Source: Halomonas sp. Y3 (lineage in GTDB: Bacteria > Pseudomonadota > Gammaproteobacteria > Pseudomonadales > Halomonadaceae). Taken from it: a stretch of DNA of 64,000 nt. The stretch covers positions 620,001 through 684,000 of the forward strand of contig NZ_CP099975.1 of NCBI RefSeq assembly GCF_024137965.1, written 5' to 3'. How positions within the stretch are numbered: position 1 is the stretch's first letter; each line of letters starts with the position of its first letter. The position numbers were made by a program, and so were the translations under genes. Below are positions 20,112-30,987 of this stretch, piece by piece. Below the pieces are notes generated by a model. It saw only the letters and a program-made list of their open reading frames with translations, did not search any database and was not told the DNA's origin.

Positions 20112-21179
20112 TCAGCAGCGCTCGGATCCCTCGCGGACCCAGCCGGCGGCGACGAACTCGCTGGTGCAGAGCGCGGACCGCGGGGAGAGGGCGCGTCCCG
20201 CCAGCCGGGAGAGCGCCTCGCGATTCCCCCGGGAGGTCGGCTCGAGCTGCTCCGAGACCGCCACCGGCTGCCAGTCGCCCCCCTCGCGGGTGGCCAGGGT
20301 GAAGGCGAAGGGGTGAAAGCCGGGGAAACCCAGACGCAGGTCGGTGGCCACCAGGGTCTCTTGGCCGTCGAGCTCCCGGGTCTCGTAGCGCAGGAAGGGG
20401 CCGGCGAACCAGTCGAGCCGTGCGCCGCGCTCGCTCGCCAGGGCCGCGGCCTCCAGCTCGGCGCCGCGCCGGTAGGTCTCCACCAGGGGCGGGGTATCCC
20501 CGTCCAGCACGCCCAGGAGCAGCTCGTGATGGTCGTCGCCGTCCACCACCGTGACCCGCCACAGCAGGGTGTTGAAGGGGGTAGGCTGGACCAGCCGCGG
20601 TGCGTCTGTGAGGCCCCGTTCGGCCAGCACCGGCTCCAGGCGATGCTCCACCAGCTGCTTGGCGCCGAAGGCAAACACCAGATAGGCGCTGGAGAGGGCG
20701 AGCCCCCAGGCCGGCCCGCGCCGGCCGTTGCCGGTGGCCAGGGCCACGCCGATGCCCACCAGCAGCGGCAGGGTATAGAGCGGGTCGATGATGAAGACGA
20801 TGGGGTAGGCCGCGGGTCGCACGTCCATGGGCCACCAGAGCTGGGTGCCGTAGGTGGTCAGGGCGTCGAGCAGGGGATGAGTGGTCAGGCAGAGCACGTA
20901 GAAGAGCCACCAGTGCCCGAGGGGAATCTCCCTGGCGGATGTCAGGCGCGAGGTGAGCAGGGCCAGCAGGGTGCCGATCCCGGTGAGCACGAAGAGCGAG
21001 TGGGAGAAGCCGCGGTGCTCGGTGACGTTGGCCACGGCGTCGCCGTAGTCGATGACCACATCGAGGTCGGGGAGGGTGCCGAGCACGGCGCCGATCAGCA
21101 CCGCCTTGCGGCCCAGCCGTCGGCCGAGCACGGCACCGCCCACGGCGGCGCCCAGGGCGGCCTGGGTAATCGAATCCAT
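20112..21179 (-). CDS. YdjM/DUF457-type membrane-bound metal-dependent hydrolase
   Basis: The 355-residue protein starts MDSITQAALGAAVGGAVLG, the typical beginning of this family. The metal-binding motif follows: PDLDV near residue 40, HRGFSHS near residue 56, and THPLLDA near residue 99. About four membrane helices cover the first 190 residues, followed by a soluble domain of about 160 residues. The E. coli relative YdjM belongs to the LexA regulon, but no LexA box is visible here. The biochemical role is unknown. Confidence 0.8.
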   Translation of the reverse strand: MDSITQAALGAAVGGAVLGRRLGRKAVLIGAVLGTLPDLDVVIDYGDAVANVTEHRGFSHSLFVLTGIGTLLALLTSRLTSAREIPLGHWWLFYVLCLTTHPLLDALTTYGTQLWWPMDVRPAAYPIVFIIDPLYTLPLLVGIGVALATGNGRRGPAWGLALSSAYLVFAFGAKQLVEHRLEPVLAERGLTDAPRLVQPTPFNTLLWRVTVVDGDDHHELLLGVLDGDTPPLVETYRRGAELEAAALASERGARLDWFAGPFLRYETRELDGQETLVATDLRLGFPGFHPFAFTLATREGGDWQPVAVSEQLEPTSRGNREALSRLAGRALSPRSALCTSEFVAAGWVREGSERC

Positions 21180-21240
21180 CGGGAGGCGTTCCTCGCAGAG
21201 AGTGCCCGGCTATGATGCCACGGGCGGGGGCCGGGTTCCC

Positions 21241-21777
21241 TTAGGTATCTACCCAGCGTGGCCCGGCGGCGAGGATGCGCGCCTGCACCGGGCAGTCGTC
21301 GTGGTGGGCGCCGGGCAGGTAGCCGGTGCTCATCAGGAACTCCCCGGTGATCTCCGGCCCGGTGAAGCGGAAGGTGCCCTTGAAGAGCCGGACCCACTCC
21401 GCATGGGAGAGCGGGTGGTGGTGGTCGAGCCAGGCGGCGAAGCTGCCGTGCTCATCGCGCAGGGCCTGGAGCACGCCGGCATTATGGATCACCGCCTCGA
21501 CCTTGAGGCGGTTGCGGATGATGCCGGCGTTCGCCAGCAGCCGGGCCCGCTCGGCCTCGCCGTAGGCGGCCACCCGGTCGATGGCGAAGCCCTCGAAGGC
21601 CGCCCGGAAGGCGGCGCGCTTCTTCAGCACGGTGAGCCAGGAGAGCCCCGCCTGGTTGATCTCCAGGGCCAGGCGCTCGAAGAGGGCCTCGTCGTCGGCC
21701 ACCGGGAAACCGTACTCGCGGTCGTGGTAGGGGCCGTGAAACGGATGGCCCGGGGCCAGGTCACAGTAGTGGCTCAT
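21241..21777 (-). CDS. DNA-3-methyladenine glycosylase I-like protein
   Basis: This 178-residue protein belongs to the Tag family of helix-hairpin-helix glycosylases, which remove 3-methyladenine from DNA. Typical pieces include an N-terminal HDREYGFPVADDEALFE, a LALEINQAGLSWLTVL helix, a FRAAFEGFAIDRVA segment, and a C-terminal HHDDCPV that provides zinc ligands. The N-terminal Cys (SHYCDLAPG) fits the other zinc ligand. The sequence diverges from E. coli Tag (187 aa), so a broader role in base repair is possible. The gene is divergent from the DUF411 gene. Confidence 0.8.
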   Translation of the reverse strand: MSHYCDLAPGHPFHGPYHDREYGFPVADDEALFERLALEINQAGLSWLTVLKKRAAFRAAFEGFAIDRVAAYGEAERARLLANAGIIRNRLKVEAVIHNAGVLQALRDEHGSFAAWLDHHHPLSHAEWVRLFKGTFRFTGPEITGEFLMSTGYLPGAHHDDCPVQARILAAGPRWVDT

Positions 21778-21878
21778 GCTGAAGTTTCCCGTGGCGAGCA
21801 GACTTGATCCAGGCCCTTGGCAAGGGCCCCGCCGATGCCGACAATCGTCCCATCACCCTACACCGCGGAGATCCTGCG

Positions 21879-22328
21879 ATGAAGAAGACCGTACGCCCCC
21901 TGGTTGCCGGCGCCCTGCTGGCGCTGCTGGCCGCGCCCGCCTGGGCCGAGCAGCCCGTGGTCGAGATGTACCAGGACCCCAACTGCGGCTGCTGCGGCGC
22001 CTGGGCCGACCACCTGGAGGCCGAGGGCTTCACGGTGGAGCGCCACAAGACCCGCGAGATGCGTGACATCAAGATCGAGCAGGGCCTCACGCCTGAGCTC
22101 GCCTCCTGCCACACCGCCATGGTGGACGGCTACGTGATCGAGGGCCACGTGCCGGCGGCGGACATCCGTCGCCTGCTGGAGGAGCGCCCCGACGTGGCGG
22201 GGCTCTCCGTGCCGGGCATGCCCCACGGCTCGCCGGGTATGGAGACCGGCCGCTACGACGACTACCAGGTGCTGGGCTGGCACCGCGATGATCGCACGCC
22301 GGAGATCTTCAGCGAGTACACTCACTGA
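21879..22328 (+). CDS. DUF411 periplasmic metal-binding protein
   Basis: The 149-residue protein has a Sec signal peptide (MKKTVRPLVAGALLALLAAP, cleaved after AWA) and a DUF411 domain. The domain starts with a thioredoxin-like strand and a CGCC cluster (MYQDPNCGCCGAWADHL, residues about 32-48), and a later Cys lies in SCHTAMVDGYVIEGHVP. DUF411 proteins usually occur with copper resistance genes and probably bind copper. No copper pump or oxidase lies next to it here, so that role is inferred from the family only. Confidence 0.82.
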   Translation: MKKTVRPLVAGALLALLAAPAWAEQPVVEMYQDPNCGCCGAWADHLEAEGFTVERHKTREMRDIKIEQGLTPELASCHTAMVDGYVIEGHVPAADIRRLLEERPDVAGLSVPGMPHGSPGMETGRYDDYQVLGWHRDDRTPEIFSEYTH

Positions 22329-22508
22329 GCCAGAACACCGTCAGCGACACCAATCAGGGGCGCTGGGGGCAAGCCTTGGAGGAGGTCCTACGCCATGGAT
22401 GGCGTCGGTAGCGTACAGGGACGTATTCACAGCGCCTCCGGAAAGGCTTGTCGCCAGTAAAGCCCCGTGCTGCTGGGTGGTTTCGTTATCAATGACAAGG
22501 AGTTGGCT

Positions 22509-22949
22509 ATGCAGTACCTGCACACCATGGTGCGCGTCAGCGACCTCGATGCTTCGCTGCACTTCTACTGCGACCTGCTGGGCCTCAAGGAGGTGCGCCG
22601 CAAGGAGAACGACAAGGGTCGCTTCACCCTGGTCTTCCTGGCCGCCCCCGAGGACGAGGCGCGCTCCGCCGAGCTCAAGGCGCCGGAGCTGGAGCTCACC
22701 TACAACTGGGACCCGGAGGAGTACAGCGGCGGGCGCAACTTCGGCCACCTGGCCTATCGAGTCGACGATATCTACGCCCTCTGCGAGAAGCTCCAGGCCA
22801 ACGGCGTGACCATCAACCGCCCGCCCCGGGACGGCCATATGGCCTTCGTCAGAAGCCCCGACGGCATCTCGGTGGAGCTGCTGCAGAAGGGTGACGCCCT
22901 GCCCCCGCAGGAGCCCTGGGCCTCCATGGAAAACACCGGCAGCTGGTAG
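22509..22949 (+). CDS. gloA: Lactoylglutathione lyase (glyoxalase I)
   Basis: The 146-residue VOC-fold enzyme isomerises the methylglyoxal-glutathione adduct to S-lactoylglutathione. Metal ligands fit the two beta-alpha-beta units: H5 (QYLHTMVRV), Glu in LELTYNWD, His in [11 protein letters not shown], Glu in SVELLQ. The lack of the eukaryotic insertions suggests a nickel-dependent bacterial form. The start at 22509 is preferred over an upstream ATG because AAGGAG lies 7 bases before it. It is followed 35 bases later by the META-domain lipoprotein gene. Confidence 0.9.
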   Translation: MQYLHTMVRVSDLDASLHFYCDLLGLKEVRRKENDKGRFTLVFLAAPEDEARSAELKAPELELTYNWDPEEYSGGRNFGHLAYRVDDIYALCEKLQANGVTINRPPRDGHMAFVRSPDGISVELLQKGDALPPQEPWASMENTGSW

Positions 22950-22984
22950 GCTGCCGGCCACGCGACAAGGAAGAAAGACGACCC

Positions 22985-23431
22985 ATGAAAACGAGATCTG
23001 TGGCCCGCCTGGGCCTGGTGATGGCGGCCGCTGTCCTGCTGGCGGCCTGTGGCAGCCGCCCCGAGGCGCCGCCGGAGCGCGAGGTGGGCCTCTCGGGGCC
23101 GGTGGTGGAACAGCGCTGGAACCTGCTGCTGGTCGGCACCGACGAGCGGCTCTCGCTGCCCGAGCCCGCCTGGTTTCGCATCGCGGCGGACGGGAGTGTG
23201 ACCGGCAGCGACGGCTGCAACCAGCTGATGGGGCGCGCCAATCTCGGCGAGAACCAGCGCATCGAGTTCTCGCAGCTGGCCACCACCCGGCGCGCCTGCC
23301 CTCAGGGCGAGGACGCGGCGCGGGTGAAGGGGATGCTGGAGACCGCCTACCGCTACCTGATCGACCACGACCGGCTGGTCTTCTTCGGCCCAGATCAGCG
23401 AGTGTTGGGCGGCTGGCGCAAGGCCAACTGA
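22985..23431 (+). CDS. META-domain (HslJ-like) lipoprotein
   Basis: The 148-residue protein has a lipoprotein signal with lipobox LAAC (Cys about residue 21) and a META/HslJ-type beta domain marked by GSDGCNQLMGRANL and a C-terminal RLVFFGPDQRVLGGW. HslJ-like lipoproteins are heat-shock or stress envelope proteins, and in some bacteria are linked to novobiocin resistance. The start follows GGAAGAAAG. The gene ends just before a long imperfect inverted repeat. Confidence 0.8.
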   Translation: MKTRSVARLGLVMAAAVLLAACGSRPEAPPEREVGLSGPVVEQRWNLLLVGTDERLSLPEPAWFRIAADGSVTGSDGCNQLMGRANLGENQRIEFSQLATTRRACPQGEDAARVKGMLETAYRYLIDHDRLVFFGPDQRVLGGWRKAN

Positions 23432-23433
23432 TG

Positions 23434-23572
23434 AAAGCGCGGATTCGCTACTGCGCTCGATATCCTGGCCGCCGGCGGTACTCACAATCCTCATTGAGCA
23501 GCTAGTCAACTCCGGTTGCTCCGTTCCGGCGGCGGCCAGCCTATCTTCGCTCGTGACGCGACTACGCGCTTT
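23434..23572. repeat. Long imperfect inverted repeat between convergent genes
   Basis: The left arm (23434-23480) begins AAAGCGCGGATTCGC and ends with CTGGCCGCCGG-type sequence. The right arm (about 23525-23572) is its approximate reverse complement, ending CTACGCGCTTT. Arms of about 47 bases are separated by about 45 bases. It lies between the META lipoprotein and PAP2 genes and may act as a two-way terminator or be a relic repeat. Confidence 0.65.
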
Positions 23573-23587
23573 CTTCGCGGAAGGCTG

Positions 23588-24322
23588 TTATCTCACCGGC
23601 AGCAGCGCCTGAATCCTGGCCATGCCCGCGGTGATGCCGCGGGCCATGGCCGGCCCCACCGGGGTGAGCAGGAACCAGGGGGCAATGATCAGGTTGATGG
23701 CGATGGCGCCAAAGTAGACGTCGCTGAACCAGTGGGCCCCGCTCAGGATGCGGGGTGCGCTGAGAATCACCGCGGCCACCAGGCTCACCAGCATCACCTT
23801 CAGCCCGGCGAAGCGCCACATGAAGGCGGCGAAGAGGAAGAGGTTGACCCCGTGGTCGCCGGGAAAGCTCGAGCCCGAGCTGTCCTTGGTGGAGAAGTCG
23901 ACCATCTCGGTGATCAGGTTGACCTCCTGGTAGACCAGGGTGGGGCTGGGGTGAGAGTAGTCGATCACCATGCGCACGCCCTGGGCCATGAACACCGCCA
24001 CCAGCAGCATGGTGACGCCGATACCGCCCCAGCGCAGCATGCGCTGCTCGCGCAGCGGGTCTCGGGAGATGGCCCACAGGTAGATCACCAGCAGGATCAG
24101 CAGGCTTACCACGTCGAAGAGGCGCGCGTTGGTGGCCGCTACCAGCCACACCCAGGCGTCGTTCTCCTCGGTAAGCCAGCCGTTGGTGGTAAAGAAGACG
24201 GCGTCGTCGATCTCCGTCCAGAACAGCAGGTCCGGCGAGAGCCAGGAGAAGATCAGCAGCGCACCCAGCAGGTTGAACAGCAGCAGGCGCCCGATGGCGA
24301 GGGAGGGGTGGGTCTGAGGCAT
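23588..24322 (-). CDS. PAP2-family membrane phosphatase
   Basis: The 244-residue inner-membrane protein has about six helices. The PAP2 acid-phosphatase motifs are split over two loops: SSFPGDHGVNLFLFA (near residue 152) holds the catalytic SxxxxH-type segment, and LSGAHWFSDVYFGA (near residue 197) holds the second His and Asp. The periplasmic active site fits lipid phosphatases that act on undecaprenyl pyrophosphate, phosphatidate or lipid A (LpxT type). The specific substrate cannot be told from sequence. Confidence 0.8.
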   Translation of the reverse strand: MPQTHPSLAIGRLLLFNLLGALLIFSWLSPDLLFWTEIDDAVFFTTNGWLTEENDAWVWLVAATNARLFDVVSLLILLVIYLWAISRDPLREQRMLRWGGIGVTMLLVAVFMAQGVRMVIDYSHPSPTLVYQEVNLITEMVDFSTKDSSGSSFPGDHGVNLFLFAAFMWRFAGLKVMLVSLVAAVILSAPRILSGAHWFSDVYFGAIAINLIIAPWFLLTPVGPAMARGITAGMARIQALLPVR

Positions 24323-24449
24323 GGCAGCGTCGCGAGTCGGTAAGTGTCCCGGCCCATTCTAGGCGATGAGGTTTTGGTAGAACAGTGTTCCTTAACAGGG
24401 GCGTCACACCGATAGGGCAGGGGTGCCCCTAGGTGCTGCCGCTGACCCT

Positions 24450-24484
24450 ACGCAAGCGGCCCGCCGATGGCGGGCCGCTTGCGT
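24450..24484. terminator. Terminator of valS
   Basis: A perfect 16-bp stem (ACGCAAGCGGCCCGCC and its complement) with a 3-base loop lies 17 bases beyond the valS stop. Confidence 0.85.
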
Positions 24485-24501
24485 GAGGTGACGCAGCCGA
24501 T

Positions 24502-27486
24502 TCAGAGCGCGGCGATCTTGTCGCGCTGCTCCACCAGCAGGCGGTGAGCGGACTGGAACTCGGCTAGCTTGGCGCGCTCCTTCTCCACCACCGCTTCCGG
24601 GGCCTTGGCCACGAAGCTCTCGTTGGAGAGTTTCTTCTCGATGCCGCCGATCAGCTTCTCCTGCTTCTCGATCTCCTTGGCGAGGCGCGCGAGCTCCGCG
24701 TCCTTGTCGATCAGGTCGGCCATGGGCACCAGCACCTCCATCTCACCAACCAGCTGGGTGGCCGAGAGCGGTGCCGCGCTCGGGTCGTCGAGCCAGGCGA
24801 TGCTCTCCAGCTTGGCCAGCTTGGCCAGGAAGCGACGGTTGGCCTCCAGGCGCTCGCGGTCGGCGTCGCTGCCCTTGGTGAGCAGCACCTCCAGTGGCTT
24901 GCCCGGGGCGATATTCATCTCGGCGCGGATATTGCGCACCGCCACGATTACCCCCTTGAGCCACTCGATGTCGCGGGTCGCCTGGTCATCGAGCAGCGCC
25001 TCGTCGGCGGCGGGCCAGGGCTGGGCCATGATGGAGTCGTCCTCGCCCTGGCGGGTGCCGGCGAGCGGCGCCACGCGCTGCCAGATCTCCTCGGAGATGT
25101 AGGGCATCATCGGATGGGCCAGGCGCAGGATCGACTCCAGCACCCGCAACAGGGTGCGACGGGTGCCGCGCTTGGCCGCAGGGCTGGCGTCCTCGTCCCA
25201 CAGCACCGGCTTGGAGAGCTCCAGGTACCAGTCGCAGTACTCGTTCCAGACGAACTCGTAGAGCGCCTGGGAGGCGTGGTCGAAGCGGAACTCCTCCATC
25301 GCCTTCGTCACCTGGGCCGCGGTCTGCTGCAGCCGCGAGAGGATCCAGCGGTCGGCCAGGGAGAGCTCGACGTCGCCGCCCTGACCTTCAAGAGAGACGC
25401 CGCAGTCCTCGCCTTCAGCGTTCATCAGCACGTAGCGCGAGGCGTTCCACAGCTTGTTGCAGAAGTTGCGGTAGCCGTCCAGGCGGCCCATGTCGAACTT
25501 GATATCGCGCCCGGTGGTGGCCTGGGAGAGGAAGGTGAAACGCAGGGCATCGGTGCCGTGGGGCTCGATGCCCTCCGGGAACTCGCCGCGGGTGGCCTTC
25601 TCGATCGCCCTGGCCTTCTGGGGCTGCATCATGTTGCCGGTGCGCTTCTCGACCAGCGTATCCAGTTCGATCCCGTCGATCAGGTCGATGGGGTCGAGGA
25701 CATTGCCCTTCGACTTGGACATCTTCTGGCCCTGGCCGTCGCGCACCAGGCCGTGCACGTAGACCTGCTTGAAGGGCACCTCGCCGGTGAACTTCAGGGT
25801 CAGCATGATCATCCGGGCGACCCAGAAGAAGATGATGTCGAAGCCGGTGACCAGGACGCTGGAGGGGTGGAAGGTGCGCAGCTCCGCTGTGCGCTCCGGC
25901 CAGCCCAGGGTGCCGAAGGTCCAGAGGCCCGAGCTGAACCAGGTGTCGAGCACGTCCTCGTCCTGGGTCAGGCGCGGCACGCCCAGCTTCTCCATGGTCT
26001 TGAGGGCGTCGGGGGTCAGTTCGGTGGTGCCACCCAGCAGCTGGTTGAAGCCGCGCAGGCGCATAGCGGTGTCGAAGTCGCCCTGCTCATGTTCGATGAA
26101 GCCGGCCAGCTCGACCAAGTAGTCGCGGGTCGCCTCCACCTCGTTGCGGGCCACGAAGACGTTGCCGTCCGCGTCGTACCAGGCAGGAATGCGGTGGCCC
26201 CACCACAGCTGGCGGGAGATGCACCAGTCCTGCAGGTCGCGCATCCAGGCGAAGTACATGTTCTCGTAGTTCTTCGGCACGAACTGGATATCGCCCTTCT
26301 CGACGGCCTCGATGGCGGGCTTGGCGAGGCTCTCCACGGCGACGAACCACTGGTCCGTGAGCAGCGGCTCGATGACGTCACCGGAGCGGTCGCCGTAGGG
26401 GAGGGTGTTGCTGACGGTCTCGATCTGCTCGAGGAGCCCCGCGGCCTCCATGTCGGCGACGATCCGCTTGCGCGCCTCGAAGCGGTCCAGGCCGGCGTAG
26501 GCCTCGGGCAGGCTCGGGTCGATATCGGGCAGCGGCCGGCCCTGGATATCGAAGGCCTCGGCCTCGGACAGGATGGCGGCGTCCTGGGTAAAGACATTGA
26601 TCAGCGGCAGCCCCTGGCGCTTGCCCACCTCGTAGTCGTTGAAGTCGTGGGCCGGGGTGATCTTCACGCAGCCGGAGCCCTTCTCCATGTCGGCGTGCTC
26701 GTCGGCAACGATGGGGATGCGACGGCCGACCAGCGGAAGCGTAACGAACTTGCCCACCAGGGAGGCGTAGCGAGGATCCTCGGGGTTCACCGCCACGCCG
26801 GTATCGCCCAGCAGGGTCTCCGGACGGGTGGTGGCGACCACCAGGTGGTCGAGGCCCGCGTCGGTGGTAACGCCGTCGGCGAGCGGATAGCGGAAGTGCC
26901 AGAACTGGCCCTGCTGGTCGCGGTTCTCCACCTCGAGATCCGAGATGGCGGTGTGCAGGGTGGGGTCCCAGTTGACCAGACGCTTGCCGCGGTAGATCAG
27001 CCCCTCCTTATGGAGGCGCACGAAGACCTCCTGGACCGCCTTGTAGAAGCCGTCGTCCATGGTGAAGCGCTCGCGGGACCAGTCGACGCTGGCCCCCATG
27101 CGACGCAGCTGGCGGGTGATATGGCCGCCGGACTCCTGCTTCCACTCCCACACCTTGTCGATGAAGGCGTCGCGGCCGAGGTCGTGGCGGCTCTTGCCCT
27201 CCTCGGCGGCGACCTTGCGCTCCACCAGCATCTGCGTTGCGATGCCGGCGTGGTCGGTGCCCACCTGCCACAGGGTGTTGCGCCCCTGCATCCGCCGCCA
27301 GCGGATCAGGGTGTCCATGATGGTGTCCTGGAAGGCGTGGCCCATGTGCAGGCTGCCGGTGACGTTGGGCGGCGGGATCATGATGGAGTAGGGCTCGCCC
27401 TCACCGGAGGGGGCGAAGCGGCCATCGGCCTCCCAGCGCTCGTACCAGCGGGATTCGATCTGCTCGGGTTGGTAGGTCTTGTCCAT
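24502..27486 (-). CDS. valS: Valyl-tRNA synthetase
   Basis: The 994-residue class I synthetase has the HIGH-type motif in [14 protein letters not shown] (near residue 40) and [12 protein letters not shown] (near residue 580). The editing domain lies between, including [15 protein letters not shown] near residue 225. The anticodon domain follows, and a C-terminal coiled coil (last 65 residues, [21 protein letters not shown] region) binds tRNA. The length is slightly above E. coli ValS (951). It is downstream of holC on the same strand, as usual in gammaproteobacteria, and ends at a strong hairpin. Confidence 0.97.
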   Translation of the reverse strand: MDKTYQPEQIESRWYERWEADGRFAPSGEGEPYSIMIPPPNVTGSLHMGHAFQDTIMDTLIRWRRMQGRNTLWQVGTDHAGIATQMLVERKVAAEEGKSRHDLGRDAFIDKVWEWKQESGGHITRQLRRMGASVDWSRERFTMDDGFYKAVQEVFVRLHKEGLIYRGKRLVNWDPTLHTAISDLEVENRDQQGQFWHFRYPLADGVTTDAGLDHLVVATTRPETLLGDTGVAVNPEDPRYASLVGKFVTLPLVGRRIPIVADEHADMEKGSGCVKITPAHDFNDYEVGKRQGLPLINVFTQDAAILSEAEAFDIQGRPLPDIDPSLPEAYAGLDRFEARKRIVADMEAAGLLEQIETVSNTLPYGDRSGDVIEPLLTDQWFVAVESLAKPAIEAVEKGDIQFVPKNYENMYFAWMRDLQDWCISRQLWWGHRIPAWYDADGNVFVARNEVEATRDYLVELAGFIEHEQGDFDTAMRLRGFNQLLGGTTELTPDALKTMEKLGVPRLTQDEDVLDTWFSSGLWTFGTLGWPERTAELRTFHPSSVLVTGFDIIFFWVARMIMLTLKFTGEVPFKQVYVHGLVRDGQGQKMSKSKGNVLDPIDLIDGIELDTLVEKRTGNMMQPQKARAIEKATRGEFPEGIEPHGTDALRFTFLSQATTGRDIKFDMGRLDGYRNFCNKLWNASRYVLMNAEGEDCGVSLEGQGGDVELSLADRWILSRLQQTAAQVTKAMEEFRFDHASQALYEFVWNEYCDWYLELSKPVLWDEDASPAAKRGTRRTLLRVLESILRLAHPMMPYISEEIWQRVAPLAGTRQGEDDSIMAQPWPAADEALLDDQATRDIEWLKGVIVAVRNIRAEMNIAPGKPLEVLLTKGSDADRERLEANRRFLAKLAKLESIAWLDDPSAAPLSATQLVGEMEVLVPMADLIDKDAELARLAKEIEKQEKLIGGIEKKLSNESFVAKAPEAVVEKERAKLAEFQSAHRLLVEQRDKIAAL

Positions 27487-27588
27487 GGGCGTTCCGGGTC
27501 CAGAAATGGGTACCGCCGACCCGGGGGTCGGACGGCAGGAGAGGGCGATGAAAATGGGGCCGATTATAGCCCGGCGAGGTGCCCGGCG

Positions 27589-28056
27589 TCAGCCGGACTG
27601 GCCGCGCAGCTGGTGGGCCTTGACCGGATAGCCGCGCCTTTTATAGGTCTGCCAGCAGGCGCGCTTGGCCACCAGCACCTCCTGGTGCTGGTTAATGATC
27701 TCGGCGACCCGTTCGAAGCGCGAGAACCACTCCGGGATGTCCGGTGCCAGGTTGAGCAGCGCCTGCACGGCCTGGTCGGGGGAGGGGGGCGCACCCCAGC
27801 CGATGGTGACCGGGATGCGCGGATCGGGGGCGGCCCCGGCCTCTCCTTCCCCCTCGCCCAGCAGGGCGTGGGGCACATAGGCGTCGGCACGGAAGGTCCA
27901 GAGCCGCTCGTCGAGCGCCCGGGCCATGGCCTCGTCCTCGGCGTGCAGGTGCAGCCGATAGCCCTTGCGCTGGATGGTCTCGGCCAGCCGGCAGGCGAAG
28001 TCGAGACGCGCCTCCAGGGTGGTATCGGGGAGGACGTAGAAATCGACCTGGGTCAC
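27589..28056 (-). CDS. holC: DNA polymerase III subunit chi
   Basis: The 155-residue protein matches HolC, which links the clamp loader to SSB through the psi subunit. The N terminus TQVDFYVLP and the LDFACRLAETIQRKGYRLHLH helix are typical, followed by LDERLWTFRADAYVPHAL; the C terminus RACWQTYKRRGYPVKAHQL is also conserved. The length is as expected (E. coli 147). It lies between ilvE (3 bases upstream) and valS. Confidence 0.9.
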   Translation of the reverse strand: MTQVDFYVLPDTTLEARLDFACRLAETIQRKGYRLHLHAEDEAMARALDERLWTFRADAYVPHALLGEGEGEAGAAPDPRIPVTIGWGAPPSPDQAVQALLNLAPDIPEWFSRFERVAEIINQHQEVLVAKRACWQTYKRRGYPVKAHQLRGQSG

Positions 28057-28059
28057 TCT

Positions 28060-29160
28060 TTACACCAGGCGGGTAAGCCAGCCGTGAGTGTCTTCCGCGC
28101 GGCCATACTGCAGGTCGAGCAGCTTGGTGCGCAGGCGCTTGGCCACGGGGTTGCCGTTGTCCTCCTTCAGGCGAATGGCCCCCTCCTCGGTGACCAGCTC
28201 GCCTACCGGGGTGATCACCGCGGCGGTGCCACAGGCGAACACCTCGGTCAGCTCCCCGGAGGCGGCCGCCTCGCGCCACTCGTCGATACTGATCGGGCGC
28301 TCCTCGGGGGTGAAGCCCTCGTCCTTGGCCAGGGCCAGCACCGAGTCCCGGGTCACCCCCTCGAGGATGGTGTCGGTCAGGCGCGGGGTGGCGATGCGGC
28401 CATCCTTGAACACGAAGAAGAGGTTCATGCCGCCCAGCTCCTCGATCCACTTGTTCTCGGCGGCGTCCAGGAAGGCCACCTGGCCGCAGCCGTGGTCGCT
28501 GGCCTCCTTCTGGGCGGCCAGGGAGGCGGCATAGTTGCCGCCGCACTTGGCGAAGCCGGTGCCGCCAGGTGCGGCGCGCTTGTAGTGGCTGGAGAGCCAG
28601 ATGGAGACCGGCTCGATGCCGCCCTTGAAGTAGGCCGCCGCCGGGGAGGCGATCACGTAGTAGTCCACCTCCCGGGCCGGGCGCACGCCGAGGAACTTCT
28701 CGCTGGCGATCATGAAGGGGCGCAGGTAGAGGCTGCACTCGTCGGCCTCGCTCTTCGGCGTCGGCACCCAGGCGTGGTCCTGGGCCAGCAGCGCCTTGAG
28801 GGAGCCGATGAAGTCCTCGTCGGAGAGCTCCGGCAGGGCCAGACGGCGGGCGCTGCGGCGGAAGCGCTCGGCGTTCTTCTCGGGGCGGAAGGTCCACACC
28901 GAGCCGTCGGCGTGGCGATAGGCCTTGATGCCCTCGAAGATCTCCTGGGCGTAGTGCAGCACGGCGGCGGCGGGATCCAGGGTCAGGGGCCCGTAGGGGC
29001 GTACCTCGTGGCCGTGCCAGCCGGCGTCCAGGGTCCAGCGTACGTGGGCCATATGGTCGGTGAAGTGCTGGCCGAAGCCGGGGCTGGCGAGGATGTCCTC
29101 ACGGATCGAGTCGGCCGTGGGGGTGGAGTTGGGCAGGAGTTCGAAGCTGGCATTCGACAC
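28060..29160 (-). CDS. ilvE: Branched-chain amino acid aminotransferase
   Basis: The 366-residue class IV PLP enzyme makes leucine, isoleucine and valine from their 2-oxo acids. Its length and the GFAKCGGNYAASLAAQ segment (with the PLP-lysine in FAKCGGNYA) place it in the longer group II BCAT family rather than the E. coli 309-residue type. Other landmarks are LHYAQEIFEGIKAYRH and the late ACGTAAVITPVG phosphate-binding loop. Its stop lies 3 bases before holC, so it has been placed inside the usual pepA-holC-valS order. Confidence 0.93.
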   Translation of the reverse strand: MSNASFELLPNSTPTADSIREDILASPGFGQHFTDHMAHVRWTLDAGWHGHEVRPYGPLTLDPAAAVLHYAQEIFEGIKAYRHADGSVWTFRPEKNAERFRRSARRLALPELSDEDFIGSLKALLAQDHAWVPTPKSEADECSLYLRPFMIASEKFLGVRPAREVDYYVIASPAAAYFKGGIEPVSIWLSSHYKRAAPGGTGFAKCGGNYAASLAAQKEASDHGCGQVAFLDAAENKWIEELGGMNLFFVFKDGRIATPRLTDTILEGVTRDSVLALAKDEGFTPEERPISIDEWREAAASGELTEVFACGTAAVITPVGELVTEEGAIRLKEDNGNPVAKRLRTKLLDLQYGRAEDTHGWLTRLV

Positions 29161-29304
29161 GGCAAGGGGTCTCCGCTACGCCCGGGGCGTGCCGGCCCCG
29201 GGGTGATACAGGAAGCTCGGGCAGGCGAGAGCCTGCCCGGGTCGTGGATTCATCGTCAGTCTCACATGAGAAAGGCGACGCGGGAAAAACGCAAGGGCGA
29301 GGCG

Positions 29305-30837
<1,533 letters not shown>

Positions 30838-30987
30838 GGCGTCTCCACAGACAAGCGAAATGGGTGACTGTCGCTGGTTTTATCAGCGCCAGGGTTACAA
30901 GAGCAGGGGGATTCTGGATAATGCCGGCACGTCGCCGTGTCGCATCAGTGTACCCAAGGCATGGCCCCATTGCATGGCAGACGCCGC

